Assembly: GCA_905183005.1 (NCBI GenBank) | Contig: CAJJDO010000002.1 | Coordinates: 123,911 to 187,910, forward strand | Direction: 5' to 3' | Origin: Paramecium pentaurelia | Taxonomy: Eukaryota; Ciliophora; Oligohymenophorea; Peniculida; Parameciidae | DNA length: 64,000 nucleotides | Shown here: positions 1 through 12,384 of the stretch, one piece after another | How the letters are laid out: each line of letters begins with the position of its first letter | Numbering within the stretch: the first letter of the stretch is position 1 | The notes under the pieces: generated by a model | What the model was told of the DNA's origin: nothing | Database searches by the model: none | Seen by the model: only the letters and a program-made list of their open reading frames with translations | Position numbers and translations under genes: made by a program

Positions 1-487
1 TTAAATCTTTTGCCATTAATGTTACTCTTTTTGCATGAAAAGTACATTATACTGAATCTTCAAATAAATCAACCATATATTATTCAGTTAATGTTTATAG
101 ACATTCTAAAGATTTACTAGAATATCTAAATTCTTTAAACCCAAGTTCATCTGATACCTTTATTCCTGTCTACCTTACAAATCTTTAAAATCCTGCTCGG
201 CGGCAAACTAATACACTTGATGCTTATAGTTATCTAATTTCTTATAAGACTTTTGACATTGGTTTATTTCTCTTTTATAGTTTATCCCTTGCTTTTTATA
301 CTTAAATTGCTGAAATTCTTTCTACTTTTTTTTTTTCAGATTTTTTGCTTCTTTCATTTGATTTTTCTGCAATTATACTTTTTTCATCTGAATCAAATAA
401 TGAATGCATAAAGCTTGGCATTTTTTCATTATTGTCTACTTAAAAAGATTAATTATTATTCTCTTTAGTCGTCTTTTTATTAGCCAT
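1..487 (-). CDS. Divergent histone H3, candidate CenH3 (3' end cut by window edge)
   Basis: Minus-strand frame open from ATG at 487 to the window edge, 162 codons visible, with no intron needed. Residues 1 to about 78 form a lysine/serine-rich tail with none of the canonical H3 tail motifs. From about residue 79 a histone fold follows: KVLQEIRQLQ, then FQRFVRQ (residues 100-106), FRYSSKSLECLQ (from 120), LFEDS (141-145) and HAKRVTLMAKDL (from 151). These align with the H3 alpha-N, alpha-2 and alpha-3 signatures (FQRLVRE, LFEDTN, HAKRVTIMPKDI). The stretch between FQRFVR and the SS of loop 1 is about five residues longer than in canonical H3, and the tail is replaced; both are hallmarks of centromeric H3. 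A histone H3 family call is firm; CenH3 is inference, since other divergent H3 variants exist in ciliates. The last few residues lie outside the window. Confidence 0.85.
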
Positions 488-664
488 TCCCTTTTAACAA
501 CTATTTAAAAAATAATATTAAAATTTTTAACAAATAAATCAATATCTACTCAGAAAGATAATTTCAGTTGAATAAATTAATGATTTCTTACTACATAAAA
601 CAACAATAATAATGAAATAAATATTCTATTACATACTTATAATATATATTAATTTTTAATGAGA

Positions 665-1751
665 TCATTCAAATTATATGGCTTCTTTAGTTTATTAATG
701 AAATTATTTCTTTTTTTTTAAATCTTGAACAGCCCATAGTATTTACAAATTAGTTATATAATAAGGTTTCAATCCCTTTCTAGTACAAGGATCAAAATAA
801 CCATTTTTTTTTGTATGATTCTCAATAGCTAATCTTTCATAAGTTTATCCACTATCAACTAATATAGGATCACTAAAGCTTTCAAATGTGATTGGACAAG
901 TTAAATAATCAGGAATATCATCCTCATGTTCATTTTATTATAAGTAAGTTTACTATTTTACAATCTTAGACCAAAGAAATTTAATAATATACTCTTTTTA
1001 TTACTCAGGTAATTATGAATTTTCAATATATTTTACTAAATTTAATTCATCTTCTGACTTTTTTAATAATTCAATGAAGATTTCAATTTTATTTTTCTCA
1101 TTGCTCAAATTTATAAATGATTACACTTATCTATTTATGGCTTCATATTCAACTAAAATATTTTTATAAAATATGTACTGAATTAAAGGATTTCTAATTA
1201 ATTTCTTAAGATTTATAATATCGATGCACTTGGCTTTTATTTTTAGAGTTCTACTATGGAAATGGCTTCTAAATATTTTGCTCTAAAATTATATTGATCT
1301 AATTATAAAGCTTAAATAGATAATTCATTGACTTCTTTCCAAAGTTTTAATTTCTTATAGCATAATGCTTTATTTGAATAAAGGACAGACATTTAATTAT
1401 TGTAATTCTTAATATTATAATTATTTGTATTACAATTGCCTTATCAAAAATTGCTATTGCTTTTTAGTATTCTCCTCTTTTATATAATTCATTTCCCTAT
1501 TCTTTATATTTGTCAGCTTTTTATAAGTTTTCTTCATTTTATAGAATATTTGTTTCATGTGTAAAAATACAATCTGAATCATTGCAATTCTTTTAACATT
1601 ATATGAACAACCTTTCATTTTCATGAACATCTAAACACAAATTAAAGTTTTAGCAATTTTTATTACATTTCTTAATATTGAAATCATAATACAATTTAAT
1701 GTTTTGCTTTTTCCAACTAAACCTTATAAAAGTACCCTTAATCAGAGGCAT
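665..1751 (-). CDS. TPR and U-box protein, CHIP-like E3 ubiquitin ligase
   Basis: The C-terminus is a clear U-box: DIPDYLTCPITFESFSDPIL, then DSGQTYER, then YFDPCTRKGLKP and a final ILWAVQDLKKK. It binds E2 and transfers ubiquitin. Upstream lies a tetratricopeptide repeat: KADKYKEQGNELYKRGEYQK, then SVLYSNKALCYKKLKLWKEV and LDQYNFRAKYLEA. TPR at the N-terminus and U-box at the C-terminus is the layout of CHIP/STUB1, which ubiquitinates chaperone clients. Two 26-nt introns ending in AAG restore the frame, one inside the TPR and one just after it. The residues before the TPR include several cysteines and are not recognised. The start at 1751 is the first in-frame ATG and is the least certain part; the stop is TGA at 665-667. 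Confidence 0.82.
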
Positions 1752-2447
1752 GCAAATTCTTACAATTTTAAATTTAACATTTATCATCAAATTCACATAT
1801 ACCTATTCTTTCATTATCCATTCAATAATATTATTTATAATTTAATAGATATTATTAGAAATTTCTTTAATTTTCTTTATTGTTCTATTTGCAATCAAAA
1901 TATTAACAATTCTAATAATAAAGATAATTCGAAATCTTTAACTAATAACACATGATAAATAAATTTATAATTTATAATTATTCTATTTTTAGAGGAGTGA
2001 AAACAAAATAATGAAAACCATGTTTTCTTCAATAATAAGTTTGAATGAGTTATTTTATGGGAAACTTTGAGTAGATTTTATTAGGAATAAAATATAAATA
2101 AAAGATAACAAAGACAAAGAAGAAAATTAAAAAAAATATTAATCTTGACTATTTTGAAGATGGATACTAATTAAAAACTAAAACAAACAATACCTAATCA
2201 TCTATAAATAAAGAATAAATATTGATAAAAACACAAATTGGGTTTGTAATTATAATTTTAAAGTAGAAAGAAGAAGTTCATAATTCAAAGGAAATAATAA
2301 ATTTGCTATTTTCATAATTCTATTTATTCAAGAATGAGAACTAATGAAAATGAGGAAGTTAATTTATAAAATAAATACAATTTTTGTACATCTATCTTAT
2401 AAATGATAATAATGAATTTTTCTATATATAATCTATTTATATAAATT

Positions 2448-2756
2448 TCAACCTATTTGCACTCCTCTTCCTTAAAATGCTTAAAACTACCCTCTTTGTG
2501 CTTATTATTAAGGTTAAACTGTCTAATTATAGTATTATTACTATTAATATTATTATTATTGATTGTTATTTTATGTCTAATCACTTTATTGATCTGTTTG
2601 GATCAATCCTCCCATTTAATCATATTGTAATATTTTGAATTCTCTGTAAGCCAAAAATGCTACAAAACAAGCCCCTATATAATAAAAAAAGAAAATAAAA
2701 TATGTAATTCCTATTTTTGTAGGTTAGAAAAATGAAATGCTCAATTCAACATTCAT
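2448..2756 (-). CDS. Small single-pass membrane protein with Gln-rich tail
   Basis: Uninterrupted 102-residue frame (ATG 2756, TGA 2448-2450). Residues about 15-38 form one hydrophobic helix (ITYFIFFFYYIGACFVAFLA). After a short basic and polar linker (REFKILQYDQMGG) the rest is almost all Gln, Asn and Tyr, ending in RGQFQAFQGRGVQIG. It resembles small ER or endomembrane proteins with a cytosolic disordered tail, but no family is recognised. Because TAA and TAG encode Gln, the tail is low-complexity DNA and chance openness is possible. The hydrophobic segment and the higher GC of the locus argue for a real gene. Confidence 0.55.
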
Positions 2757-3966
2757 ACCAAAAAATATAAATATCATCAATAACTATATATAAAGGATTT
2801 AAATACATTTTATAAGAAGTAAAATACAGCAATCACACAATTACAATAATTTAATTATGCCCATGCCATATATAGTATGAAAATAGTAAAGAACTCATAA
2901 AATCCTGTCATTTATTGCAATACAAATAATTTAATCAACCCAACAACAAATTAACTTAAACCTAAAATTTATAACATCTAAACTGCTTTTTTTGTTCCTT
3001 AAGTAGGTGGTGGAATCGATTAAAAAGGAATGCACATTTTATTATATTAATAATTAATTATAATTTAAATTTCACTAAAAAACTTAACTTCCAACTCTAT
3101 AATCTAATTATATATTTGAAATATTTCCAATATAATTATTATAAACTATTGATAATTTGTGATATTTTACTATATATTATAATTTTCTTTAATATTTCTT
3201 CGACAAAATCTTTTTATTTCAAATCCTATAAAAATAGTTAAAGTCTACTAATATACTATTAAATTACTTAAGTGATTTTTAAATACTTTTGTTTGACATA
3301 ACTCAATTTTACACAGACTCTTTTTATTAGATCCATATACAACTAATAATCATAATCATTTTTCTAGGTTGATTTAATATATAAATCTTTATTATAACAC
3401 CTCTGCATCAAAGTATTTAGATAAAAAATGTTATGTTATCCCATATTAATCAAAAATTTAAATACATTTATAAGATTATATTTCATTTCTAAATTATTAC
3501 TTGATGAAGCATAGGATTATTGATCTATATTAATAGAAAATATTAACGCTTATGTATTCTATTATTCTATTAAGAAAATAATTTTGAAAAGACATTTTCA
3601 TTAAAATCTTTAGAGTATTAATTTTATTTGTAATTCATTTACCTATCTTTTTTTTTATAATTTCCATTTATTCATTTACAATCTTTATTTTCTGCACTTT
3701 TGATTTATTCAAAGATTATTTAGATACAATTTTGTTTTTCTATTTATTTGTTTAATATTATTTTTGCTTGTAACAATTACGGATTTAAATATTTTATAAT
3801 ATATATTAATCATCCAAATTATACTAAAGAATATAAAATAAGAACGAACAATATGTTGAATAGAATATGTTAAGATTATGTGAATATTGGATGATAGAGT
3901 TATGATGAATAAAGTTGCTAATTAGATATCAAATTTTAAATTTTTATATTTTAACTAAACAAATTC
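2757..3966. other. Gene-free AT-rich stretch
   Basis: About 1.2 kb between the divergent genes at 2756 and 3967. TGA codons interrupt all frames often enough that no convincing protein is seen, and no repeat or RNA gene was recognised. It presumably holds both promoters. Confidence 0.5.
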
Positions 3967-6900
3967 ATGATAGTTAGATAAAGCATATCACCAAAAAGAA
4001 AAAGTGTGACTCCTTCTATGTATGAAGGAAGATAATATTAAAATACCTTAAGATGTAGTAATCTTAAAACAGAAAGCTTGGATTAAAGAAATGTTTGTTC
4101 AAGGAATGATGATTACAAAAGAAAATAGCATAACATTTCCAATCCTAGAAAAATTATTTCAATATAAAATCATAAAGCCTCTTTAAATTTTTCTTATAAT
4201 TCCAAAAACTTAAAAACAATATAAACATCTACTAGAAAATTATCTCTATAAACGTAAGTCAAATAAACTATTTTAGTAAAACAATGATAAGCAGTACGAC
4301 AAGTGATAACTGTTAGATTTAAAAGTTCTTTATAAATCCAATACCCAATATTCTATAAACTTGTGAAAGGTTGATTAAAGCATAAAGATTAGAAGAAGCA
4401 ATGAAAGAATTAGAAGAAATTGATTCACTTCATATCAATTAAGATTACTAATAATAAATTGCATTTCTTAAAGGGACAATATATATGCAAAATCATCAAT
4501 ATGAAAAAGCTATAAATAATTTTTAAAAATGTAGACAATTAGGAGATTTAAATGGAAATGCTTAGGTTCTTTAAGCTATCTCTTTAAGAAAGATAGGCAA
4601 TTATATAGAAGCAATATCAATTTTGAAAGATTTTCTATTGAAAAACAATGCAAACTAATCTCCAGTTTATTATGATGCTGTATTATAAAAAGGAAAGCTA
4701 TTAATGAAATTAAAAAAATACAAATTGGCTATGCATGACTTTATGATTGCATCAACATTAGAAAAGGATATGCAAATGTTTTAAGGAACTTTAGGAAAGG
4801 GTGATTGCTTAAGATAATGTGGAAAGATTTTTGAAGCACTTATTATTTATGAAGGTATACCTGATAATCAACAAGTATTGATTAGAAAGATTATATGTTA
4901 CTTAGAATTATAATAATTAGATAAAGCTTTGGATATTATTAATAAGATTTTAATTAAAGATTCTAATAATTCATAAGCACTTTATTTAAAAGGATAAGTA
5001 TTTATGAAGAAAGGGAAATTTAATGAAGCAATTTTAAGTTTTGAATAATCAATAACTGAGAATAATAGTAGAAAAGCTGTAATGAAATCTTTAATAGAAA
5101 TAGCCAAAATAAAGATTGATTAGAAAGATTTCTATTCTGCTTACTATACTTTATAGAGGTAAGATCATTTAGATGTAGATAAAACATCACTTATGGATCT
5201 TAAATAATTTACAGAAGGAGTAATATTTTTAATGAAACGTAAATACAAGGATGCCATTATAGTTTTAACTGAATTAATAAATAAGTAATAATTGGGAGAG
5301 TTCATAAAGAAACTTATTTTTCTTTATAGAGCCTATGGTATTAATAATATATTATATATTTAGGTTTCATATGTGTAAATAAATATCAAAATGCTCTAAA
5401 AGATTTTAATTATATATAAAGATTTTATCCTTTAGAACCAACATAACTATATAATATGATTATTTGTGAAGGAATAGTGATGTCATAATAAAATTAATTT
5501 GACAAATCTTAATAGTTTTTTCAGAAGGCTTCATAAATATTTCCTGGTAAAATGGAACCACATTTTTATAAAGCTTTAACTTTAATTTAATTTGTCAACA
5601 AGCTACAAATGAATGGAAAAGATAAATATATAAAAAAAGCTTTAAAATATCTTGATAAAGCAGTAACATTAAATGATAACAATTCAAAACTATTATATCA
5701 TAGAGGAATAATACGATTCTATTTCGGTTAATTAGAATTGGCTTTGTAAGATCTAACAATTGCCATAGAAAATAATGAGGAACGAAATTCCAAAATATTA
5801 TATGCAAGAGGTTTGGTTTAAGCATGTCTAGATAATCCATAATAAGCATTAATTGATTTTACTGTGGCAATAAATTGGGATCCAAAGTATGCTGAAGTAT
5901 ATTTGAACAGAGCAAAAGTAAATACCTAATTAGGAAATAGAACTGAAGCTTTTGAGGATTTGTAAATTTATATTTCAACAAATCCTACAGATCCATAAAT
6001 TTATCTATGGGCAGGTAATTTATCATTTCATCTTGGTTCTCATTTAAATGCTATAAAAACTTATTCTCATTCTCCTGAATTATAAAATAATGTTTAATTA
6101 TTGAGTTATAGAGCTATGTGTTTTATTATTGAAAAAGATCTTAATAATGCTTTTGTAGATTTAAATAGAATTTATGAAATTACAAGTGATAAAAGATGGT
6201 TAATTGATAAAGAATGCTTGAATGCATTAAAAATTGCTATAGAATAAAATATAAAAGAATCAATATTAATTTCTAATTATGCTAATTATTAATCTAAAAA
6301 TAAATCTATAAATTTTAGATAGGCTTCAAAAAAATTAAAATAAATTCTAAATTTTGAAATTGAAGGGTATTTATTTATGAAATCAGATTTATTATTTTAT
6401 AGAGGAGTCATGAAATTTTATTAAGGTAATTATATAAAAGCTATTGATAATTGGAATGATTCTTATGAATTAATGAAATAATAATAAAGAGAAGAAATGA
6501 CTTCAAATGTTCAATCAGATTCATCAGAGGGATCTTAAAGAATGATAATTAAACTGAATGATCTAGAATTCTAAGATCGTCCTTATAATATGTATGAATA
6601 TTAATACAATGTTGCTATTGCCACAATTTTAGTAATAATTATTATTATAGATAGAATAATTTAAAACCTGAAGGAAAATTATTGCTTGAAGATTTGAGTA
6701 AATTATTACCTTAGACATTTACTTAAGGAATCATGTAATTTAGAGATGCTATAGACTCCTAACAAATTTAGAGGACTACACTTTTTCAAGAGAATAATAG
6801 ATTATGTGAATTATTTCCTAAATTTAAAGTTGGGAATGCAGTAACTAGATTATCTTTTTGCTTACCTAAATTACCTTCTCCTTGTATGAAACCTGGATTT

Positions 6901-7166
6901 GATCAATAATTATTATAATGCATCTAAGTAATTTAAATATTTTATATGTATGAGCATAGTCTATTGATGTGGAAAATAAACCAGAAGCACCATGGATTAA
7001 AAGAAATCTTGATGGAGTTATTTTTACTGAAAATGTTTAATAAGTTGAATTAGATCTCTAAAGTGAAACTTAAAGGTCATAATTAGATTAAAGTTAAGAA
7101 CAAATTGTGGATGAAGTTGAACCCAATGTTTATACACTGGAAAAATCTACTTGTATAAGTAATTGA
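3967..7166 (+). CDS. Large tetratricopeptide-repeat protein
   Basis: Four introns (4254-4276, 5338-5363, 6632-6654, 6928-6959) leave a 1031-residue frame. After about 110 basic, serine-rich residues come many helical pairs of TPR type, for example RLEEAMKELEEIDSLH, QYEKAINNFQKCRQLGDLNG, KGKFNEAILSFEQSI and NPQQALIDFTVAINWDPKYA followed by YLNRAKVNTQLGNRTEA. The repeats run to about residue 800. A less regular C-terminal region with PWIKRNLDGVIF and a Glu/Gln-rich end follows. TPR arrays are protein-binding scaffolds, and in ciliates many serve cilia or basal bodies. The actual partner is unknown. The ATG at 3967 is the first in frame; ATG 4018 is an alternative. Confidence 0.85.
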
Positions 7167-7577
7167 ATAAAATAGACAATTCATATATATTTATATATAT
7201 TAATATATTCTATACAATTCAATTTTTGATAATTTTATTTATAATATACTTTTGAAATTTAACTTCATAAGAAATGAAGATTAATCTAATTTTTATTCTA
7301 TTTTAATAATACTAAAGATCAAATACTATTTTAAAAACAATTCAATCTTTTGTTAAAGAATGTCTAAAATTTGTTTAGTTATTTAAATTAAATTTTACAT
7401 ATTATATATATAATGTTATTTAGAATTTATTTTATCATTTTTTAACCAACTTCTAAAATTAAAGAGATAGATTCAATAAATAAGTATATTTATTTATTTT
7501 ACTTCAATAAAAAAATATTTAAAATTAGAATAATTTGTATATATATATATTATACAATGTTATTAATCATAGTTATT
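7167..7577. other. Convergent intergenic stretch
   Basis: About 0.4 kb of very AT-rich DNA between the stop codons of the TPR gene and the SANT gene, with several TATA-type dinucleotide runs. No gene or RNA was seen. Confidence 0.5.
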
Positions 7578-8720
7578 TCAATATTCATTGACAATTGAAT
7601 TATGGCCTTCTATGAAATCCAATTGCTTTTGATAATTAAGTCTAACGAATTCTTCATATTCTTATTAATTATTTAATTATATTTATTAACTATTTTGTTA
7701 TTCTTAATCTTAATCCTCTTCTTTTTTGATATTTTAATGCATTTCATAATAGGGATTCCATTAATCATAAGGCATTTGATGAAGTAAATGTTTATCATAC
7801 ATCATCATTAATTATTCCTAATCAAAATGGTGTTATTGAATATTGACTTCTTCTATGATATTAATAGAAATTACTAACCTGCCTTTGGAATATCACTTGA
7901 TGGATTTTTCTTTTTTCTTCCAGCTCTACTTCTTTCAGTGCGAGGTAAACGTTTTCCATTTTCTCCCCTTAAAGCATATGGATTAAATTTTTAATGGTGG
8001 CTTCTGCATTAACTAGGAGTTCTTGTGCCTATTAGTTCGCTCATTTATTTGAATATTTTAGAGGTTTTTTTCATCATAGAAGAAGTCATAATACTTTCAT
8101 ACTATTAAAGAAAGCCTATGTAAGTGGTATGCTCTTCTGTAGACCAATGTCCAGTGTTAATGTGTTCTTTTTTTGGTTTCTTAGTTGATTGATGTTAACC
8201 TTTTTATTTTTAAGTTTGTTAAGATCCTTCTTGTGATCCTTGTGCTTCTTGATTTGAAATGATATCTGATTATAATTTGGGCATAGGAGCTCCTTAAATG
8301 CAATGAAAAATCGAATAAGGAGTGATTTATTTAGATCTATGAATATATAAATGAATTAAATACATTTAATCTATCTATAATTGAGAATGAGTAGGCTCTT
8401 CAACTGTTTGCTTAGCAAAGTCAAGAGTTTTAGGAAGTAATCCTAAAGAATCAGTATTCCTTTGTATAGTGGTTAAATGTTTACTTAATCTTCTTATTTT
8501 TTTTGTATTTTTGTTAATGTATGACTTCATTATCAGGAAAGCAATCAACTGAATATCCAGGGAATGTGGCAGGATAAGAGAACTAGGACAGATAAGCAAA
8601 TTCATTGTAATTCTAATATGGCATATATTCTTGAATAAATCTTATAATAATTTTACTTTGGATATCCGAATCTAGTTGAAATGCAAACTATTGGTCACCC
8701 TGAAAGAAATATGGTTACAT
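7578..8720 (-). CDS. SANT/Myb-like DNA-binding protein (one frame break)
   Basis: The core reads GHWSTEEHTTYIGFLQQY, a spacer, then KIFKQMSELIGTRTPSQC and RSHHQKFNPYA. This is a Myb/SANT repeat of the type whose third helix carries SHAQK(Y/F), here SHHQKF, so a DNA- or chromatin-binding role is likely. Introns at 7853-7878 and 8337-8363 are typical. A basic stretch (RSRAGRKKKNP) follows the domain, and the C-terminus is Gln-rich. Upstream, two strongly coding frames (MQPYFFQGDQQF... and RLSKHLTTIQRNTD...) abut at a run of eight T on the plus strand (8497-8504). Removing one base joins them into 362 residues. The start could instead be the in-frame ATG at 8284, giving 226 residues without any break. 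Confidence 0.72.
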
Positions 8721-8917
8721 ATTAAAAACAATTAATTTTTTTTTATATACCTAATTTGTTTATATATTAACAAGCTTTAAATGACTCTAAGAGGTAATCA
8801 CTTTCTTTAAAAGCGATTTCAAATGATAATTAATTGAATTCCTTAGTGTATTCTATAAAAATATGCATCAAAGTTTAATAGCATTTCAATAGAATAACAA
8901 TAATTTTTAATTATCAT
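8695..8917 (-). CDS. Possible small gene upstream of the SANT gene, two frames
   Basis: Two adjacent minus-strand frames read like protein: MIIKNYCYSIEMLLNFDAYF and, one base out of step, FIEYTKEFNQLSFEIAFKE with SDYLLESFKACQYINKL. They meet at a run of T near 8865. The stop used is TGA 8695-8697, overlapping the start of the SANT gene by 26 bases. It could be a separate short protein or a missed 5' exon of the SANT gene. No family is recognised. Confidence 0.25.
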
Positions 8918-9128
8918 TTCCCTCTAAAATGATCTTTATTGAATGAAATATTTAGATTTTACTAAGATTGAATAAGTAATTATATATGTAAAATATATTT
9001 TAGATACAGAGCATATTAAATGAGAATATGATAATTAAAAATGAGCAAATAATAACTAAATATTCTGTATTTATATTTTTCTTGATTTTTCATTAAATTT
9101 AAGTAATATTTATATCAAACATTTAAAT

Positions 9129-10803
9129 ATGTCAGCAAAAGTATATGAAGCAGAGGATGATTTATTAGGATCTATTTTAAAAAGTAATATTTTAGTTACC
9201 TTAGATGATGATTACGAAGAAGTTTTTTCTAATAATAATAGTCCTTTACGCAAATAAAGCTTTGAAAGTGATAGCGTAATTGAGAATGTAATATAATTAT
9301 CTAATTTATATAGGTTTCTACATCAGAAAAACATTATTTTGATAGTTTTAATAGATCATTCGAACAGATTTCTTTGGGATCTGATCTTGCCTAAAGTCCA
9401 ATGTCTAATAGAGCTCTGTATCCTTATTGTCCATTAAATCATTTCAAATTTTCAAGATAAGATGATAGATAAAGTGTGTCAATTAGTTTTGACGGACCAT
9501 CATTTTCAACATAAGAAAGTTCAATAAATTACAGTAAAATAGGAAATGGATACTAATATAAACAAAATAATAGATTTGTTGATTATTAAGTCCCTTATTC
9601 TCCAGGATTATTAAGACCATAAGGAATTTATTAACCTGGATTTAATTATTAATAGCTATAAAATGGAATAAGTTTTACTGGATATTAATAAGAAAGACAA
9701 CCTTTACATGAAATAAATGATGATATTCAATTGACAAATGATTTAGTAATTTATTTATATCTATATTAATTAGGACAATATGTGTGGAAATTAAGTATTA
9801 TCAAGAAAAGTTTAAAAGATATTTGAACATGGAAAACCAGATCAAAGAGAATTGATTTTTAACAAAGTTGAAAGATCATGTGTTTAATTTTCTAAAGACG
9901 TTTTTGGAAATTATGTAATGTAAAAGATATTCGAAAAAGGTATTTATATATTCTCTACTATAAATTAGGAACTCCAATTTAATAATAGAGATTGTTCAAT
10001 AAAATCAGACCTCATGCTTATGAATTATCAAAGAATAATTTTGGTTGTAGAGTTATTTAAAAGATTATTGAAATCATTTCCAATAATGAAAGTTTACAAA
10101 ACTAATTTATTGACTCAATCAGACTCTAAGTGAAATCATTACTTTATGATTCAAGTGGTAATTATGTGATTCTAAAATGCTTGGAAGTATTATAAAAAGA
10201 AAAGATAGAGTTTTTCTTATAACCAATTGAAGATTCAACTTTATTTTTATGTTCATCTTAATATGGATGTAAAATATTGTTGAAAGCTCTTGAATTATTT
10301 TCTCCCATTCAAACTGATAAAATAATTACTACATGCTTATAACATCAATAAAATCTATGTGAATAAGAGTTCGGAAATCACATCTTATAATTTGCTATCA
10401 AAAATTCAAATTATTAACCACTTGTTATCAATTTTGTATTATCAAATTTTGAGAAATTGTGTATGAACAAATATGCCAGTAATACAGTTGAAAAGGTTGT
10501 GGAAGCATCTACAAATGAATTGAAATAGCACATCATCTCTATACTTATTTCTAAATCATAAATTAATGGATTGTATTATAATATATTTATTTATATAGAG
10601 CAACCTTTGTGAACTTATCTATCAATCCATTTGGAAATTATGTTATCAAGAAAATGATTATTATGTCAAATCATAATATTTTGTAACCTTTGATAGACAT
10701 TTTGAGATAAGATTAATATCTGATCACAGCAATAAGATCTTCTGATTTTGGCTAAAGAATCTATTAGCTAATCGAAAAGACCTTATTAATGTAAAAATCA
10801 TGA
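9129..10803 (+). CDS. Pumilio/PUF-family RNA-binding protein
   Basis: Introns at 9288-9313, 9746-9773, 9940-9968 and 10573-10598 leave a 521-residue frame. The first ~190 residues are polar and low-complexity (many Ser, Gln and Tyr). The rest is a Pumilio homology domain: FSKDVFGNYVMQKIFEKG, SKNNFGCRVIQKIIEII, YDSSGNYVILKCLEVLQ, SQYGCKILLKALELF, EFGNHILQFAIKN, KYASNTVEKVVEAST and NPFGNYVIKKMI. Each repeat places variable residues on the RNA-binding helix. PUF proteins bind 3' UTRs and repress or localise mRNAs in the cytoplasm. About eight repeats are visible, the usual number. Strong call; targets unknown. Confidence 0.93.
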
Positions 10804-11350
10804 ATAAAATTGAGATTATTATGACAATATAAATATGAATAAAAAATTACACAATAATATTAATATTATATATTAAACCTCCTACAATTTATTGCTAAAA
10901 ATTTTAATTCTTTATCGAATAAATTTAATAATAAATATGATTTCCATTATAATATCTAAATATACTAATGTATCAAATTAAATTTAATATAATAATATAT
11001 TTGCTTATGCTACTATTTAATATAGAATACAATATAATTTATACTTAAATTAATAAAAATTAAAGTGGATTAAGATCATAATTATAGAAAGTGTGCATTA
11101 ATAATAATTTTAGTATAATCATATCAATTAAAATACAGTAATTTAGTTTCTGAATTAATTGAGTAATTAAAAAATTCATTGAATGATAATTATTATATTA
11201 TATCTTTTAATGATTCTAAAAACAAATTAATCAATTTTTGTGATTCTTTAATTTAACAAAAACAACAAAAAATTTAGAATTAATAATAATAAATTTGATT
11301 CACAATAATATGTATTTATAAATTATGGAAATTGCTATTAATGTATAATT
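10804..11350. other. Gene-free convergent intergenic stretch
   Basis: About 0.55 kb between the stops of the PUF gene and the papain-like gene. Homopolymer- and TA-rich, with no supported gene, RNA or repeat. Confidence 0.5.
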
Positions 11351-12384
11351 TCAAGCTTTGTTTGCATATGATTATTTCTCATAAATACATTTGTTTGCCA
11401 TGGCTATTCTAACATATCCTTACTCTCCATAATTAGGACTCCAAGACATCTTCAATTTATAAAAGGGCAATGAGCCTTAATCTGTTCTAGCATCATATCC
11501 TACAACCAAAGCATCATAATTTAAATTGTCTCCACAAGGTTTGTCATAAACACCCTTTTTATATAATTGGAAATAAATGCTGGAAACTGAAAGTGGAGAA
11601 CTTATGATAAATATATAATTTACACAACAATATGTTCTTATAATGCTTAATAATAATCTGAGTCTTAAACAAATTAATCTTTATTTAGCATCTCATATCC
11701 ATTTAGTACCTAGATATTATCCATAGATGGAATACAAGCTCCTTTTGTTCCAGTATAAACAACATTTACTTCTAAATCTAGATAATTTTAATTATCAGTA
11801 ACCCAATCCCAAGTATTCTTTACACTTCCTTCTAAACAAGGATTAGTCTAAGGAACACAATTTATCAAATATTAAGGAGATATTTATTCATAGGTTCCAA
11901 GATATAAGGCAGATTCTATAGATCCAGCCACAGCAAAAGCCCAAGATCCTAGACATTTTCCTTGATTGTATGGTTAAGAATAATCCTATATTGTTGTTGA
12001 CCAATCATAATGATCAAGTATATCAGCCTTAATTGATTTATTTTATTTCTATGTTGTTTTCTAATATTTGTTATTTATATATTCCTAATCTGGATATGAA
12101 GAATATAAATAAAGTGATGAGAATTCATCAAATGTTAAGTCAGCAAATTAGTTGGCTTCAATTTCAAAGTTTTCTAATCCTTAATTAAATCTAGCATTGT
12201 GTTCATTGACAATTTATAAATTCTGGTGGAATATTTATTTTCTATAAGTGTCCTCAACTCCTTAATATAATTTTTGATGATGTTATTTCCATTTAGAGTA
12301 TTCATCTGTCAATTATTCTGTATTGTACAATTATAATGAAAGAAGTGAAATACTTAACAAGGCAACAATGTATAAATTTTTCAT
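11351..12384 (-). CDS. Papain-family (C1) protein lacking the catalytic triad
   Basis: One 23-nt intron (11601-11623) leaves 336 residues. A signal peptide (NLYIVALLSISLLSL) is followed by an inhibitor I29-type propeptide with the conserved NQFADLTFDEF, then a C1 peptidase domain. At the active site the family has QGSCGSCWAF; here it is NQGKCLGSWAFAV, so the nucleophile Cys is Ser. The histidine motif (normally NHAVLVVGYG) is NYDALVVGYD, with His replaced by Tyr. The asparagine motif (NSWG) is KMSWSPNYGEQGYVR, with Asn replaced by Met. The fold-defining residues are otherwise kept, including FQLYKKGVYD. It is probably secreted or lysosomal but cannot be a normal cysteine protease. A binding, inhibitory or scaffold role is inference. 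Confidence 0.92.

Noticed and set aside
1704..1955. 83-residue plus-strand open frame
   Set aside because: Antisense to the 5' part of the TPR/U-box gene; repetitive Asn/Ile/Phe composition with no protein character.
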